Shown here piece after piece: positions 56,404 to 64,000 of a stretch of DNA of 64,000 nt (within the stretch, counting starts at the first letter, position 1; every line of letters starts with the position of its first letter). The notes beneath the pieces are model-generated. The model worked only from the letters and a program-made list of their open reading frames with translations. It made no database searches and was not told where the DNA came from. The DNA comes from Marixanthomonas ophiurae (lineage in GTDB: Bacteria; Bacteroidota; Bacteroidia; Flavobacteriales; Flavobacteriaceae): positions 1,860,001 through 1,924,000 of the forward strand of contig NZ_QVID01000001.1 in assembly GCF_003413745.1 (NCBI RefSeq), read 5' to 3'. The translations under genes were made by a program, and so were the position numbers.

Positions 56404-57294
56404 TTACTTAGCAAACTGTTTTGATACGGTTTCCGCTTTTCTATTTTCAGAATAGTCGTAAAAACCTTCTCCGCTTTTCACACCCATTTTACCGGCCATA
56501 ACCATATTTACTAATAAAGGACACGGTGCGTATTTTGGGTTTTTAAATCCGTCGTACATTACGTTTAAAATAGAAAGGCAAACGTCTAAGCCAATAAAAT
56601 CTGCTAATTGTAAAGGTCCCATTGGGTGTGCCATTCCTAATTTCATTACGGTGTCTATTTCTTCAACACCTGCTACGCTATTATAAAGTGTTTCAACAGC
56701 TTCGTTAATCATGGGCATTAAAATACGGTTAGCAACAAAACCAGGGTAATCGTTAACTTCTACCGGGACTTTATTCAGCTTTTTTGAAAGCTCTTCAACT
56801 GTGTTGTAGGTTTCGGCACTTGTGCTATACCCTTTAATAATTTCAACCAATTTCATAATTGGTACAGGGTTCATAAAGTGCATTCCAATCACCATTTCAG
56901 GTCTTGATGTTACAGCAGCAATTTCAGTAATAGAAATAGAAGAGGTATTACTGGCTAAGATGGTCTCATTAGAACAAAATTTATCAAGATCTTTAAAAAT
57001 TTTCAATTTTAGATCTAAGTTTTCTGTTGCTGCTTCAACTACTAAGTTGGCATATTCAACACCATCTACAAGATTGGTATATGTGGTAATATTAGCAAGC
57101 GTACGCTTTTTGTCATCTTCACTTATTTTTTCTTTAGCAACCATTCTATCTAAATTTTTAGTGATAGTAGCTATTCCTTTATTTAAAGAATCTTTTGAGA
57201 CATCAATTAGCTGTACTTTATAATCGTTTTGTGCAAAGGTATGGGCAATTCCGTTTCCCATGGTTCCTGCACCAATTACTGCTATATTTTTCAT
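56404..57294 (-). CDS. 3-hydroxybutyryl-CoA dehydrogenase
   Basis: A 296-residue NAD-dependent enzyme. GAGTMGNGIAHTFAQ is the Rossmann motif, ASNTSSISITEIAA and GMHFMNPVPIMKLVEII include the catalytic residues, and GFVANRILMPMINEAVE and MGPLQLADFIGLDVCL complete the C-terminal domain. It interconverts acetoacetyl-CoA and 3-hydroxybutyryl-CoA, or longer chains, in fatty acid metabolism. Its start is 5 bp after the Gfo/Idh gene. Confidence 0.95.
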   Translation of the reverse strand: MKNIAVIGAGTMGNGIAHTFAQNDYKVQLIDVSKDSLNKGIATITKNLDRMVAKEKISEDDKKRTLANITTYTNLVDGVEYANLVVEAATENLDLKLKIFKDLDKFCSNETILASNTSSISITEIAAVTSRPEMVIGMHFMNPVPIMKLVEIIKGYSTSAETYNTVEELSKKLNKVPVEVNDYPGFVANRILMPMINEAVETLYNSVAGVEEIDTVMKLGMAHPMGPLQLADFIGLDVCLSILNVMYDGFKNPKYAPCPLLVNMVMAGKMGVKSGEGFYDYSENRKAETVSKQFAK

Positions 57295-57299
57295 AGTAT

Positions 57300-58268
57300 T
57301 TATAATGTTTTAAAGTTTGAAATTATTTGCATTGCTACTCGCAATGCTTCAGTACCTTGTTCTAAACTAACAACGGGTGTTGTGTCATTATTAATAGAAT
57401 CGGCAAAAGTTTCCAGTTCGTCTAAAATGGCGTTGTTGTTATCTACTTTCGGGTTGTCAAAATAGATTTGTTTTTTTATTCCTTCTGCATTGGTAAGTAT
57501 CATCGCGAAGTCGTCTGGTGTTTTTGGTGCATCTTTCATTTTTACCACTTCACATTTCTTCTCGAGAAAATCTACTGAAATGTAGGCATCACGCTGAAAA
57601 AACCGTGCTTTTCGCATTTTTTTCATAGAAATTCTACTTGCGGTGAGGTTTGCAACGCAACCGTTTTCAAATTCTATTCGAGCGTTGGCAATATCAGGTG
57701 TTTCACTAATAACTGAAACGCCGCTAGCGTGCACTTCTTTCACTTTAGATTGTACCACACTTAAAATTGCATCGATATCATGAATCATTAAATCTAAAAC
57801 AACCGAAACATCTGTACCACGCGGATTGAATTCTGCTAAGCGATGCGACTCAATAAACATAGGGTTTTTAATCTTATGGTTTACAGCCATAAAGGCGGGA
57901 TTAAAGCGTTCTACTTGACCAACTTGACCTTTTACCTTATGAATTTTTGCTAACTCTAACAATGCTTCAGCTTCAGGAACTGTATGGGTAATCGGTTTTT
58001 CGATAAACAAATGTTTACCTGCCTCAATTACTTGTTTTGCAGCATCAAAATGATATAAAGTAGGCGTTACTACATCGACCATATCACAGGCTTCAATTAA
58101 AGCTTCGATAGAAGGGAAACTTTTATAGCCAAATTCAGATTCAACTTTTTCTGAAGCTTCTTTGTCTTTATCGTAAAAACCTACTAGTTCATATTTAGTA
58201 GATTGCTCCAGTAATTTTAAATGAATTTTTCCAAGGTGCCCGGCACCTAACACTCCGGCTTTTAGCAT
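57300..58268 (-). CDS. Gfo/Idh/MocA-family oxidoreductase
   Basis: A 322-residue oxidoreductase with NAD(P)-binding GAGHLGKIHLKLL and the catalytic EKPITHT lysine. The C-terminal half (LDLMIHDIDAILSVVQSK) is typical. The substrate is unknown; members act on inositol, sugars or amino-sugars. It precedes the dehydrogenase gene by 5 bp, so the two are likely co-transcribed. Confidence 0.92.
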   Translation of the reverse strand: MLKAGVLGAGHLGKIHLKLLEQSTKYELVGFYDKDKEASEKVESEFGYKSFPSIEALIEACDMVDVVTPTLYHFDAAKQVIEAGKHLFIEKPITHTVPEAEALLELAKIHKVKGQVGQVERFNPAFMAVNHKIKNPMFIESHRLAEFNPRGTDVSVVLDLMIHDIDAILSVVQSKVKEVHASGVSVISETPDIANARIEFENGCVANLTASRISMKKMRKARFFQRDAYISVDFLEKKCEVVKMKDAPKTPDDFAMILTNAEGIKKQIYFDNPKVDNNNAILDELETFADSINNDTTPVVSLEQGTEALRVAMQIISNFKTL

Positions 58269-58408
58269 CGGCTTTTGTTTTTCACAAAGGTAACAGTTTT
58301 CGGGCGAACATACGAAGTGGGTTGCCTATTTAGGTTTTTTTTGAGAAAAGTTAAAGTTAATAAATAGCTCTTAGAGGTTTTTTCTCCTCCTAATTAATTT
58401 TTAACGCT

Positions 58409-60205
58409 TTAACTATCTTTTTCTTCAGAAGAACTGTTTCGATTGTTTTTTATGTTTTCTGAACGATTTGAAATATCAACACGGGTTCTAGAAAGATAGA
58501 GTCCATCTTCTAATTGGCAGATATACGCTATTAGCTTTTCGCGTAATGCACAATGCAATTGCCAAGTAGTTTTGGCATCTTTTGCACTACAGAGTGCCCG
58601 TATTTTTACAGATTCTTCGGTCATATCGACTACTTCAACCACAGCGGGATTGTCTTCATCCCAATCTTCTTCGGCTTCGAGCATTTTTTCAAACTCAGAG
58701 CGTATTTTTGAAACATCCACCCGATAGTCTGCAAATAGGTAAATAGGACGTATTTGATGCGAACTGGTCATAGACCAATTTTCAAAAACTTCTGAAATGA
58801 CAAACTTTAAAGGCACAACCAAGCGTCTTAAATCCCAAGTTCTTACTACCATATAAGTAAAACCGATCTCTTCTACATATCCCCAGTCATCTTCTATAAT
58901 AACCGTATCGCCAATTCGAACGGGCTTGGTAATGGCAATTTGTAGGCCGGCAATAATATTTCCTAAGGTGTTTTGCGCTGCAATACCTAAAATTACAGTG
59001 GCTACCCCGGCTGACGCCAATAACGAGATCCCTACTTTTTCTAAGGCTCTAAATTGCGAAATGATAATATACCCTCCAATAACAACTACTAAAAAGGTAA
59101 CGATACGGCGAGCAACCGAAATATAGGTAAGCATTTTACGGGCTTCTTCGTTTTCCTCTTCTGAAACATCACCAATTTTATTTTCGGCAATATAAGTCAT
59201 TAAATAATCTACAAAACTTGTTATAAACCAAGTAATAGAACCAATTATGAGTATAATTAAGCTGGTATAAACAATATTGGCAAACCCTCCAGAAAGTGAA
59301 ATGAGATTATCGAGTAGAATGTAAAAAAACAAGGTTCCAAATAAAATACCGGCAGGTCGAGCTAGCTTATCGGCAATGGATTTAATCCAAGGGCGTTTAG
59401 ATTTTCGCAGTATTTTTCTCAATAAATACGTTACAAATTTTCCAAAAAACCAAGCGATAAATAATAAAAGAAGTATTCCAAAAAATTTCCAGACTTGAAA
59501 TCCTAAAAAATGTACTCGAGACCATTCAGGCATCATTTTGTCTAGCTTTCGTGGTCCATATTCTTCGTATAAAGGCTCAATGTTTTCCACTGTATTAGCT
59601 GAAATAAGCCAAAGAGCCCCATATTCTTCAAATCGAATACGCTGAACGCGCATCACAATATCACGTTCGTTTAATTGTATTTCACCAAAAACAACACTTC
59701 TTCTAGGTTTTCCGGCAATAGCCTTATTGGTGGATGTACTAATATCAATTTGTCCGTCGGGACGATCAGAAAGTCCATCCCAATCAATACTCACACGCTG
59801 GTTAATGACAAAATATAGTTTTTCAGCTAAAATTGCTGCGTCTTTTTTTGTGACGTTTTGAGGTAATAAGTTTAGATTTAGAGCATAGAGAGCTTCTTCA
59901 TACTTTCCGCTTCGTGATTTTAAAATAAAATGTTCTAATGCGGCTTGTGGAGTTCTTAAATTATATTGTTTTGGAGGTAAGCCTACTTGCTCATTAAGTC
60001 TATTAACACGGTAATAGGCTTCATTATAATCAGTGTAAGGATTTGAAGAATAGTAGGCACTATCATTTATTACACGTTTTTTACTTGGTAATTTACTTTC
60101 GTTTACGGGTTGTACTGAGTCTTGCTCAGATTGCGCGTAACCGTGCGAAATTCCTAAAATAAAGAAACCTAAAAGTAGTGTGAGGAAGGGTAACAATTTT
60201 TTCAT
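58409..60205 (-). CDS. MscS-family mechanosensitive ion channel
   Basis: About 598 residues from ATG 60205, with signal peptide MKKLLPFLTLLLGFFILGIS. A periplasmic N-terminal domain (to about 235) is followed by several membrane helices, then the pore-lining MscS helix LLASAGVATVILGIAAQNTLGNIIAG and the cytoplasmic beta domain (VRIGDTVIIEDDWGYVEEIG). It releases osmolytes under hypo-osmotic shock. The C-terminal tail is polar and Ser-rich. Confidence 0.94.
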   Translation of the reverse strand: MKKLLPFLTLLLGFFILGISHGYAQSEQDSVQPVNESKLPSKKRVINDSAYYSSNPYTDYNEAYYRVNRLNEQVGLPPKQYNLRTPQAALEHFILKSRSGKYEEALYALNLNLLPQNVTKKDAAILAEKLYFVINQRVSIDWDGLSDRPDGQIDISTSTNKAIAGKPRRSVVFGEIQLNERDIVMRVQRIRFEEYGALWLISANTVENIEPLYEEYGPRKLDKMMPEWSRVHFLGFQVWKFFGILLLLFIAWFFGKFVTYLLRKILRKSKRPWIKSIADKLARPAGILFGTLFFYILLDNLISLSGGFANIVYTSLIILIIGSITWFITSFVDYLMTYIAENKIGDVSEEENEEARKMLTYISVARRIVTFLVVVIGGYIIISQFRALEKVGISLLASAGVATVILGIAAQNTLGNIIAGLQIAITKPVRIGDTVIIEDDWGYVEEIGFTYMVVRTWDLRRLVVPLKFVISEVFENWSMTSSHQIRPIYLFADYRVDVSKIRSEFEKMLEAEEDWDEDNPAVVEVVDMTEESVKIRALCSAKDAKTTWQLHCALREKLIAYICQLEDGLYLSRTRVDISNRSENIKNNRNSSSEEKDS

Positions 60206-60241
60206 TACCCTAAAAATACTGAAAAAGAACCGCACCTAAAA

Positions 60242-61480
60242 TCATTTAACCTTTTTTAGACTCCTGAAACGTTCTAAAAGAGTTGGATGCGAGTAATGCA
60301 TAAATACATACGCCGGATGCGGAGTTAAGTTACTTAAACTGTTTTTAGACAATTTTTTTAGTGCTGAAATAAGCGGTGCAGCACTAAAAGTGTTTTTTGC
60401 ATAATTATCTGCTTGGTATTCAAATTTTCGGGATAGATAATTCATTAGTAAACCGGTTACTTCTGAAACCGGCGTATATAAAACACCAAAAGCTATTAAC
60501 CCAATATGAAAAGAGGGTTGCGAAACATTTAATGCCTCAGAAAGTAATGGACTACCAATAAAAAGAGATAATATCCAAAGTGTAAAACCAGTAGTTAGAA
60601 TAGAAGCAAAGAGGTTAATGATAATGTGATTTTTCTTATAATGACCTACCTCGTGTGCCAAAACAGCTACAATTTCGTCGTCTTCTAAATCATTAATTAA
60701 CGTATCATAGAGAGTAATCCGTTTCTCTTTTCCGAAGCCTGAAAAATAGGCGTTTGCTTTCGTGCTACGTTTAGAGCCATCAATTACAAAAATCTTGTCT
60801 AATGTAAAGCCAACCGTATTAGCATATGTCTCAATTTTTGAACGTAAGGAGCCTTCTTGTAATGGGGTTTGTTTGTTAAACAACGGAACAATTAATCGTG
60901 CGTAAAACAAGTTCATAAACAGAGCAAAAACCGTTATAATTGCCCAAGTCCATACCCAAAAATAACTGCCAGTAGATTGATAAACCCAAATAATGGCACT
61001 TAGTAAAGCCCCGCCAATAATAGCCATCATAAACCAGCCTTTTAATTTATCTAAAAAGAAAGTTGCTTTGGTCGTTTTATTGAAGCCAAACTTTTCTTCG
61101 ATTACAAAGGTGTTGTAATACCCAAAAGGCGTCATAACTATATCACTCGCAAATAAAATAATTCCGAAGAAAATTAATGCCACTAAAATTTCATTGTCTG
61201 AAATAGAACGGGCAATGCCATCTACGTATGCAAAGCCATTTAAAAAGAAAAATAAAAAAGTGCCTATAATTGAAATAAACGCTGTTAAAAGGCCGAAACG
61301 GTATTTCTCTTTTTTGTACGCTTGCGATTTTTTGTATTCCGCTTCATCATACACATCATCGATTTCTGAAGGAAGGGCATCGTTAAAATGCTTCGCGTTT
61401 AACGCATCAAGTAGTTGGTCAATTATAAAATTGATAACCAAAATGGCGATAATGATGTAAAATAAAGTTTGTGGGGACAT
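60242..61480 (-). CDS. M48-family zinc metallopeptidase, Ste24-like
   Basis: A 412-residue membrane protease. The zinc motif HEVGH (LAHEVGHYKKNH, around 274-278) lies between hydrophobic segments, and the third zinc ligand lies in FEYQADNYA. GPFGYYNTFVIEEKFGFNKTT in the N-terminal part is Ste24/CAAX-like. It lies 36 bp upstream of the MscS gene on the same strand. The substrate is unknown; membrane quality control is a reasonable guess. Confidence 0.93.
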   Translation of the reverse strand: MSPQTLFYIIIAILVINFIIDQLLDALNAKHFNDALPSEIDDVYDEAEYKKSQAYKKEKYRFGLLTAFISIIGTFLFFFLNGFAYVDGIARSISDNEILVALIFFGIILFASDIVMTPFGYYNTFVIEEKFGFNKTTKATFFLDKLKGWFMMAIIGGALLSAIIWVYQSTGSYFWVWTWAIITVFALFMNLFYARLIVPLFNKQTPLQEGSLRSKIETYANTVGFTLDKIFVIDGSKRSTKANAYFSGFGKEKRITLYDTLINDLEDDEIVAVLAHEVGHYKKNHIIINLFASILTTGFTLWILSLFIGSPLLSEALNVSQPSFHIGLIAFGVLYTPVSEVTGLLMNYLSRKFEYQADNYAKNTFSAAPLISALKKLSKNSLSNLTPHPAYVFMHYSHPTLLERFRSLKKVK

Positions 61481-61629
61481 ACATTTAAAGTATAAAAAAG
61501 GAGGATTAATTATTTAAACGGTCGTTGTCTTATTGCTTTATAAACCTGATTTCGGTACATTTTTTTTAGTTTCACTTCAAAAAAATACTCAATCGACGGT
61601 TTTTTTACTTTTAAATTAAATTTTGAGTG

Positions 61630-62436
61630 CTATACAAATTTTCGCTGTCTTTTGGCCTCAAAGATAAGGATTCCTGCTGCTACTGAAACATTCATACTAT
61701 CAATCTCTCCTTGCATGGGGATGATGATATTTTGTGTGCTGTGTTGCAGCCACTCCTTCGAAAGGCCTGTGGCTTCAGTGCCTACAACTATTGCTGAAGC
61801 TTGAGTGTAATCTTGACTATAATACATTTCAGAAGCTTGAAGTTCGGCGCAATAGATTGAAATATTGTTTTCTTTTAAAAATGAAATAATTTCGGTTGTA
61901 CTCCCTGTGGCAATGTTATTAGTAAATACACAGCCCACGCTACTTCTAATGATGTTTGGATTGTATAAATCTGTTTTCATATCGGCAATTATTACGCCGT
62001 CTAAGTTCGCCGCATCGGCTGTACGGAGCAATGCTCCAATATTTCCAGGTTTTTCGGTGGCTTCGGCGACTAAAATAAGTGGCTTTTTAGAAGAAAAAGT
62101 GAAACTATCCAACGTGTGTTGTTTGGCTTCGGCAATGGCAAGGATACCTTCAGTTGAATTTCGGTAGGCGAGTTTATCGTATATTTCAGTTGAAATTTCT
62201 ACAAAATTTGTTTCGCTGTTGCTGAGGTCTTTGATTACATACAAATCTTCTTCAGCTATTATTTCCGAAGAAAAAAGTACGGTTTTTAACCTGCAGTTTC
62301 CTTTTATAGCCAACGTAATCTCTCGATGCCCTTCAATAGTAAATAGTCTGTTTTTTTTGCGTTCCCGTGATTTTGATTGGAGCAAAGCAAACTCTTTAAT
62401 TAGAGGGTTTTGAAGGCTTGAAATGTATTTTTCCAT
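61630..62436 (-). CDS. TrmH/SpoU-family RNA methyltransferase
   Basis: About 268 residues from ATG 62436 (MEKYISSLQNPLIKEF). A substrate-binding N-terminal domain (EGHREITLA) precedes a SPOUT knot domain with EKPGNIGALLRTADAANLDG, VVGTEATGLSKEWL and IPMQGEIDSMNVSVAAGILIFEA. It methylates ribose 2'-O positions of rRNA or tRNA. Which nucleotide is unknown. Confidence 0.92.
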   Translation of the reverse strand: MEKYISSLQNPLIKEFALLQSKSRERKKNRLFTIEGHREITLAIKGNCRLKTVLFSSEIIAEEDLYVIKDLSNSETNFVEISTEIYDKLAYRNSTEGILAIAEAKQHTLDSFTFSSKKPLILVAEATEKPGNIGALLRTADAANLDGVIIADMKTDLYNPNIIRSSVGCVFTNNIATGSTTEIISFLKENNISIYCAELQASEMYYSQDYTQASAIVVGTEATGLSKEWLQHSTQNIIIPMQGEIDSMNVSVAAGILIFEAKRQRKFV

Positions 62437-62563
62437 AACACAAAGATACGATGTGAACAATTCAATTGATTTATAATATTGAAAATTTCATAAAGGTTTC
62501 TCAATTTATCTCGACTACTGGAACAGCTTTATTATATTTAATAAAATTAAAACCAATCTAATT

Positions 62564-63403
62564 ATGAAAAAACTACTTTCAATTGCAGTGCTACTTGTTT
62601 TATTTGTTGCTTGTAAAGATGCAGTAAAGGAAACCACTGAAGAAGTTCACGGGAAAGAAAATGCTTCTGAACAATCAACTGAAGCCACCATGGATTCTTC
62701 TGAAGAAAATATGGCGATGTCCTATCCATCTGAGCTTACAAACGTTTTTAAAGCACACGGCGGAATGGGTACTTGGAATAAAATGAACAATCTTTGTTTT
62801 GAAATGAATGGAAAGAGTGGAAAAGAAGTACATACCACAACATTAAAAGACCGTCGTTCAAAAATTGAAAACGATAATTGGTCCATTGGGTATGATGGAA
62901 GTGATGTATGGTTGCAAGAAAAGGAAGAAAATGCATATGAAGGTAACGCTCGTTTTTACCATAATCTAATGTTTTACTTTTATGCAATGCCTTTTGTTTT
63001 GGGTGATGAAGGGATAAATTATGAAATAGTGCAGCCTACAGAATTGGATGGTGAGATCTATAATGCAATTAAAATTTCATATAATGCAGGAATAGGAGAT
63101 TCACCAAAAGATGAATATATACTTTTTATTAACCCCGATACCGATACCATGGAATGGTTAGGATACACAGTAACGTTTAAGGAAAACCAAAGAAGCGATA
63201 ATTGGAAATTTATTAAATACGATCAATGGGAGAAAGTTAATGGTTTATTGTTGCCTAAAAAATTGACTTGGTATAACGTGAAAGATGGGAAACCAACGAA
63301 CGAACGTAATGACCTTCTATTTAATAAAATAATCGTAACTGAAACACAATTAGAGGATTCGGTTTTTGCAAAGCCAGAAGGTGCAAATGTGGTAAATAGG
63401 TAA
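62564..63403 (+). CDS. DUF6503-like lipoprotein
   Basis: A 279-residue protein with lipobox FVAC at residue 17 and an acidic linker (EEVHGKENASEQST). The mature domain contains AHGGMGTWNKMNNLCFEMNG, RFYHNLMFYFYAMPFVLGDEG and NPDTDTMEWLGYTVTF. That beta-rich pattern is that of outer-membrane lipoprotein carriers of the LolA/LolB-like or DUF6503 type. I assign the family with moderate confidence. It converges on the cyclotransferase gene with a strong shared terminator. Confidence 0.75.
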   Translation: MKKLLSIAVLLVLFVACKDAVKETTEEVHGKENASEQSTEATMDSSEENMAMSYPSELTNVFKAHGGMGTWNKMNNLCFEMNGKSGKEVHTTTLKDRRSKIENDNWSIGYDGSDVWLQEKEENAYEGNARFYHNLMFYFYAMPFVLGDEGINYEIVQPTELDGEIYNAIKISYNAGIGDSPKDEYILFINPDTDTMEWLGYTVTFKENQRSDNWKFIKYDQWEKVNGLLLPKKLTWYNVKDGKPTNERNDLLFNKIIVTETQLEDSVFAKPEGANVVNR

Positions 63404-63420
63404 TTGTAAAATGTACTTAA

Positions 63421-63458
63421 TACTAAAAAAGTAGCTTGGAAAAGCTACTTTTTTAGTA
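63421..63458. terminator. Perfect 17-bp terminator between convergent genes
   Basis: The arms from 63421-63437 and 63442-63458 pair perfectly with a GGAA tetraloop, and A6/T6 tracts lie in the stem. It terminates both transcripts, and its right arm covers the last codons and stop (63445) of the minus-strand gene. Confidence 0.9.
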
Positions 63459-64000
63459 TTTGCACTTTAAAAAGTTTGTCCCAATATTTTCCAGTAATAT
63501 ATAAAATGTCTTTTTCGCCTTTATAGGCAATACCGTTTAATACATTTAAATCTGGGTGCTGTGTTACTTTGTCTTGTAATCCGTTAAGGTCAATAACGCC
63601 TTCAACGGCTCCATTTTCTGGATTTATAATAGCTATGGAAGATTGTTCCCATACATTAGCATATATTTTACCTTCTACCCATTCCAGCTCGTTTACTTTT
63701 GGGATTCGGCTTGTATGCGTATACAACTCAATATAGTCTGTTTCGGCTAAGGTCTCAGGGTTTAATATCCATATTCTTTCAGTTCCATCACTTTTATAAA
63801 TTTTAGAATCGCTGTGGCATAACCCCCAACCTTCTTTGCTATTCTCATATACAAAACTACCGGTTCGTTCTAAGGTGTTTTCATCATAAATAAACCCTTT
63901 GTTCGCTTGCCATGTAAGTTGGTAAACTTTATTGTTCAAGATGGTTAACCCCTCTCCAAAGTACTGACTGTCTAATTCTACTTGTTGTAATACTTCACCT
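63445..64000 (-). CDS. Glutaminyl-peptide cyclotransferase, 5' end missing
   Basis: The frame is open to the right edge, and the encoded protein includes DSQYFGEGLTILNNKVYQLTW, typical of the plant-type glutamine cyclotransferase family. This enzyme cyclises N-terminal Gln to pyroglutamate. A TTG at 63939 falls inside the conserved motif and is not the real start, so the gene continues past 64000. The visible part is a beta-propeller with KVNELEWVEGKIYANVWEQS and GVIDLNGL. In this phylum it commonly processes exported proteins whose N-termini are Gln after signal cleavage. Confidence 0.9.
   Translation of the reverse strand, partial: GEVLQQVELDSQYFGEGLTILNNKVYQLTWQANKGFIYDENTLERTGSFVYENSKEGWGLCHSDSKIYKSDGTERIWILNPETLAETDYIELYTHTSRIPKVNELEWVEGKIYANVWEQSSIAIINPENGAVEGVIDLNGLQDKVTQHPDLNVLNGIAYKGEKDILYITGKYWDKLFKVQILKK

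Overview
The window is AT-rich chromosomal DNA from a member of the Bacteroidota, almost certainly family Flavobacteriaceae. Evidence read from the sequence: promoters of the TAnnTTTG type, A-rich start contexts without Shine-Dalgarno boxes, three proteins with type IX secretion (T9SS) C-terminal sorting domains (PQQ-type dehydrogenase and two giant adhesins), SPII lipoproteins, a Bacteroidota-type omega subunit, a 482-residue GAPDH, and conserved flavobacterial gene neighbourhoods. No rRNA, tRNA, prophage, transposase or CRISPR array was seen.

Layout. 1-4.6 kb: a minus-strand run of small genes, mostly exported or lipoproteins (RidA-like lipoprotein, cupin, NTF2-like lipoprotein, two unrecognised secreted proteins, an NAD-dependent epimerase). 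4.8-7.4 kb: a TPR/HisKA_2 sensor kinase coupled to a LytTR response regulator. 7.5-13 kb: trmD, an acetyltransferase, a DUF748/AsmA-like protein, long-form gap and a DegQ/HtrA protease. 13.1-17.2 kb: dapF, an acetyltransferase, mltG and two tandem paralogous exported lysozyme-like proteins (peptidoglycan theme). 17.2-24.6 kb on the minus strand: RsmI-like methyltransferase, secreted PQQ-type dehydrogenase, LMW phosphatase, dnaA, YigZ, EamA transporter and ribD, with a plus-strand thioesterase between dnaA and yigZ. 24.6-37 kb on the plus strand: acetyltransferase, prmC, LOG protein, aqpZ, ligA, dapA, bamD-rpoZ-coaBC-DUF4835, recN and fabI. 37.1-45 kb: two very large T9SS-exported multidomain adhesins with a shared tail. 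45-50 kb: glycosyltransferase, YbbR-like, coaE and an RprXY-like two-component system. 50-62.5 kb on the minus strand: miaA, voltage-gated channel, a lone DUF5677-like gene, an exonuclease/GIY-YIG fusion, YggS, DUF1015, 3-hydroxyacyl-CoA dehydrogenase, Gfo/Idh oxidoreductase, MscS channel, M48 protease and a TrmH-type methylase. 62.5-64 kb: a lipoprotein and a truncated glutaminyl cyclase.

Most of the window is core chromosome. The points most worth a second look are: two genes (RsmI-like and YigZ) whose conserved N-termini lie upstream of any ATG/GTG/TTG and seem to begin at ATA and ATT; an operon (ribD-EamA-yigZ) with no ATG start at all; a 269-bp perfect internal duplication in one giant adhesin, and a shared tail plus terminator between the two adhesins; an exported RidA-like lipoprotein that lacks the catalytic arginine; TAnnTTTG boxes placed 4-5 nt before start codons, suggesting leaderless or near-leaderless mRNAs; and terminator hairpins embedded in the 3' ends of opposing genes. 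I did not see a clearly new multi-gene system. The nearest candidate is the cluster of small exported proteins next to the TPR-kinase/LytTR pair.
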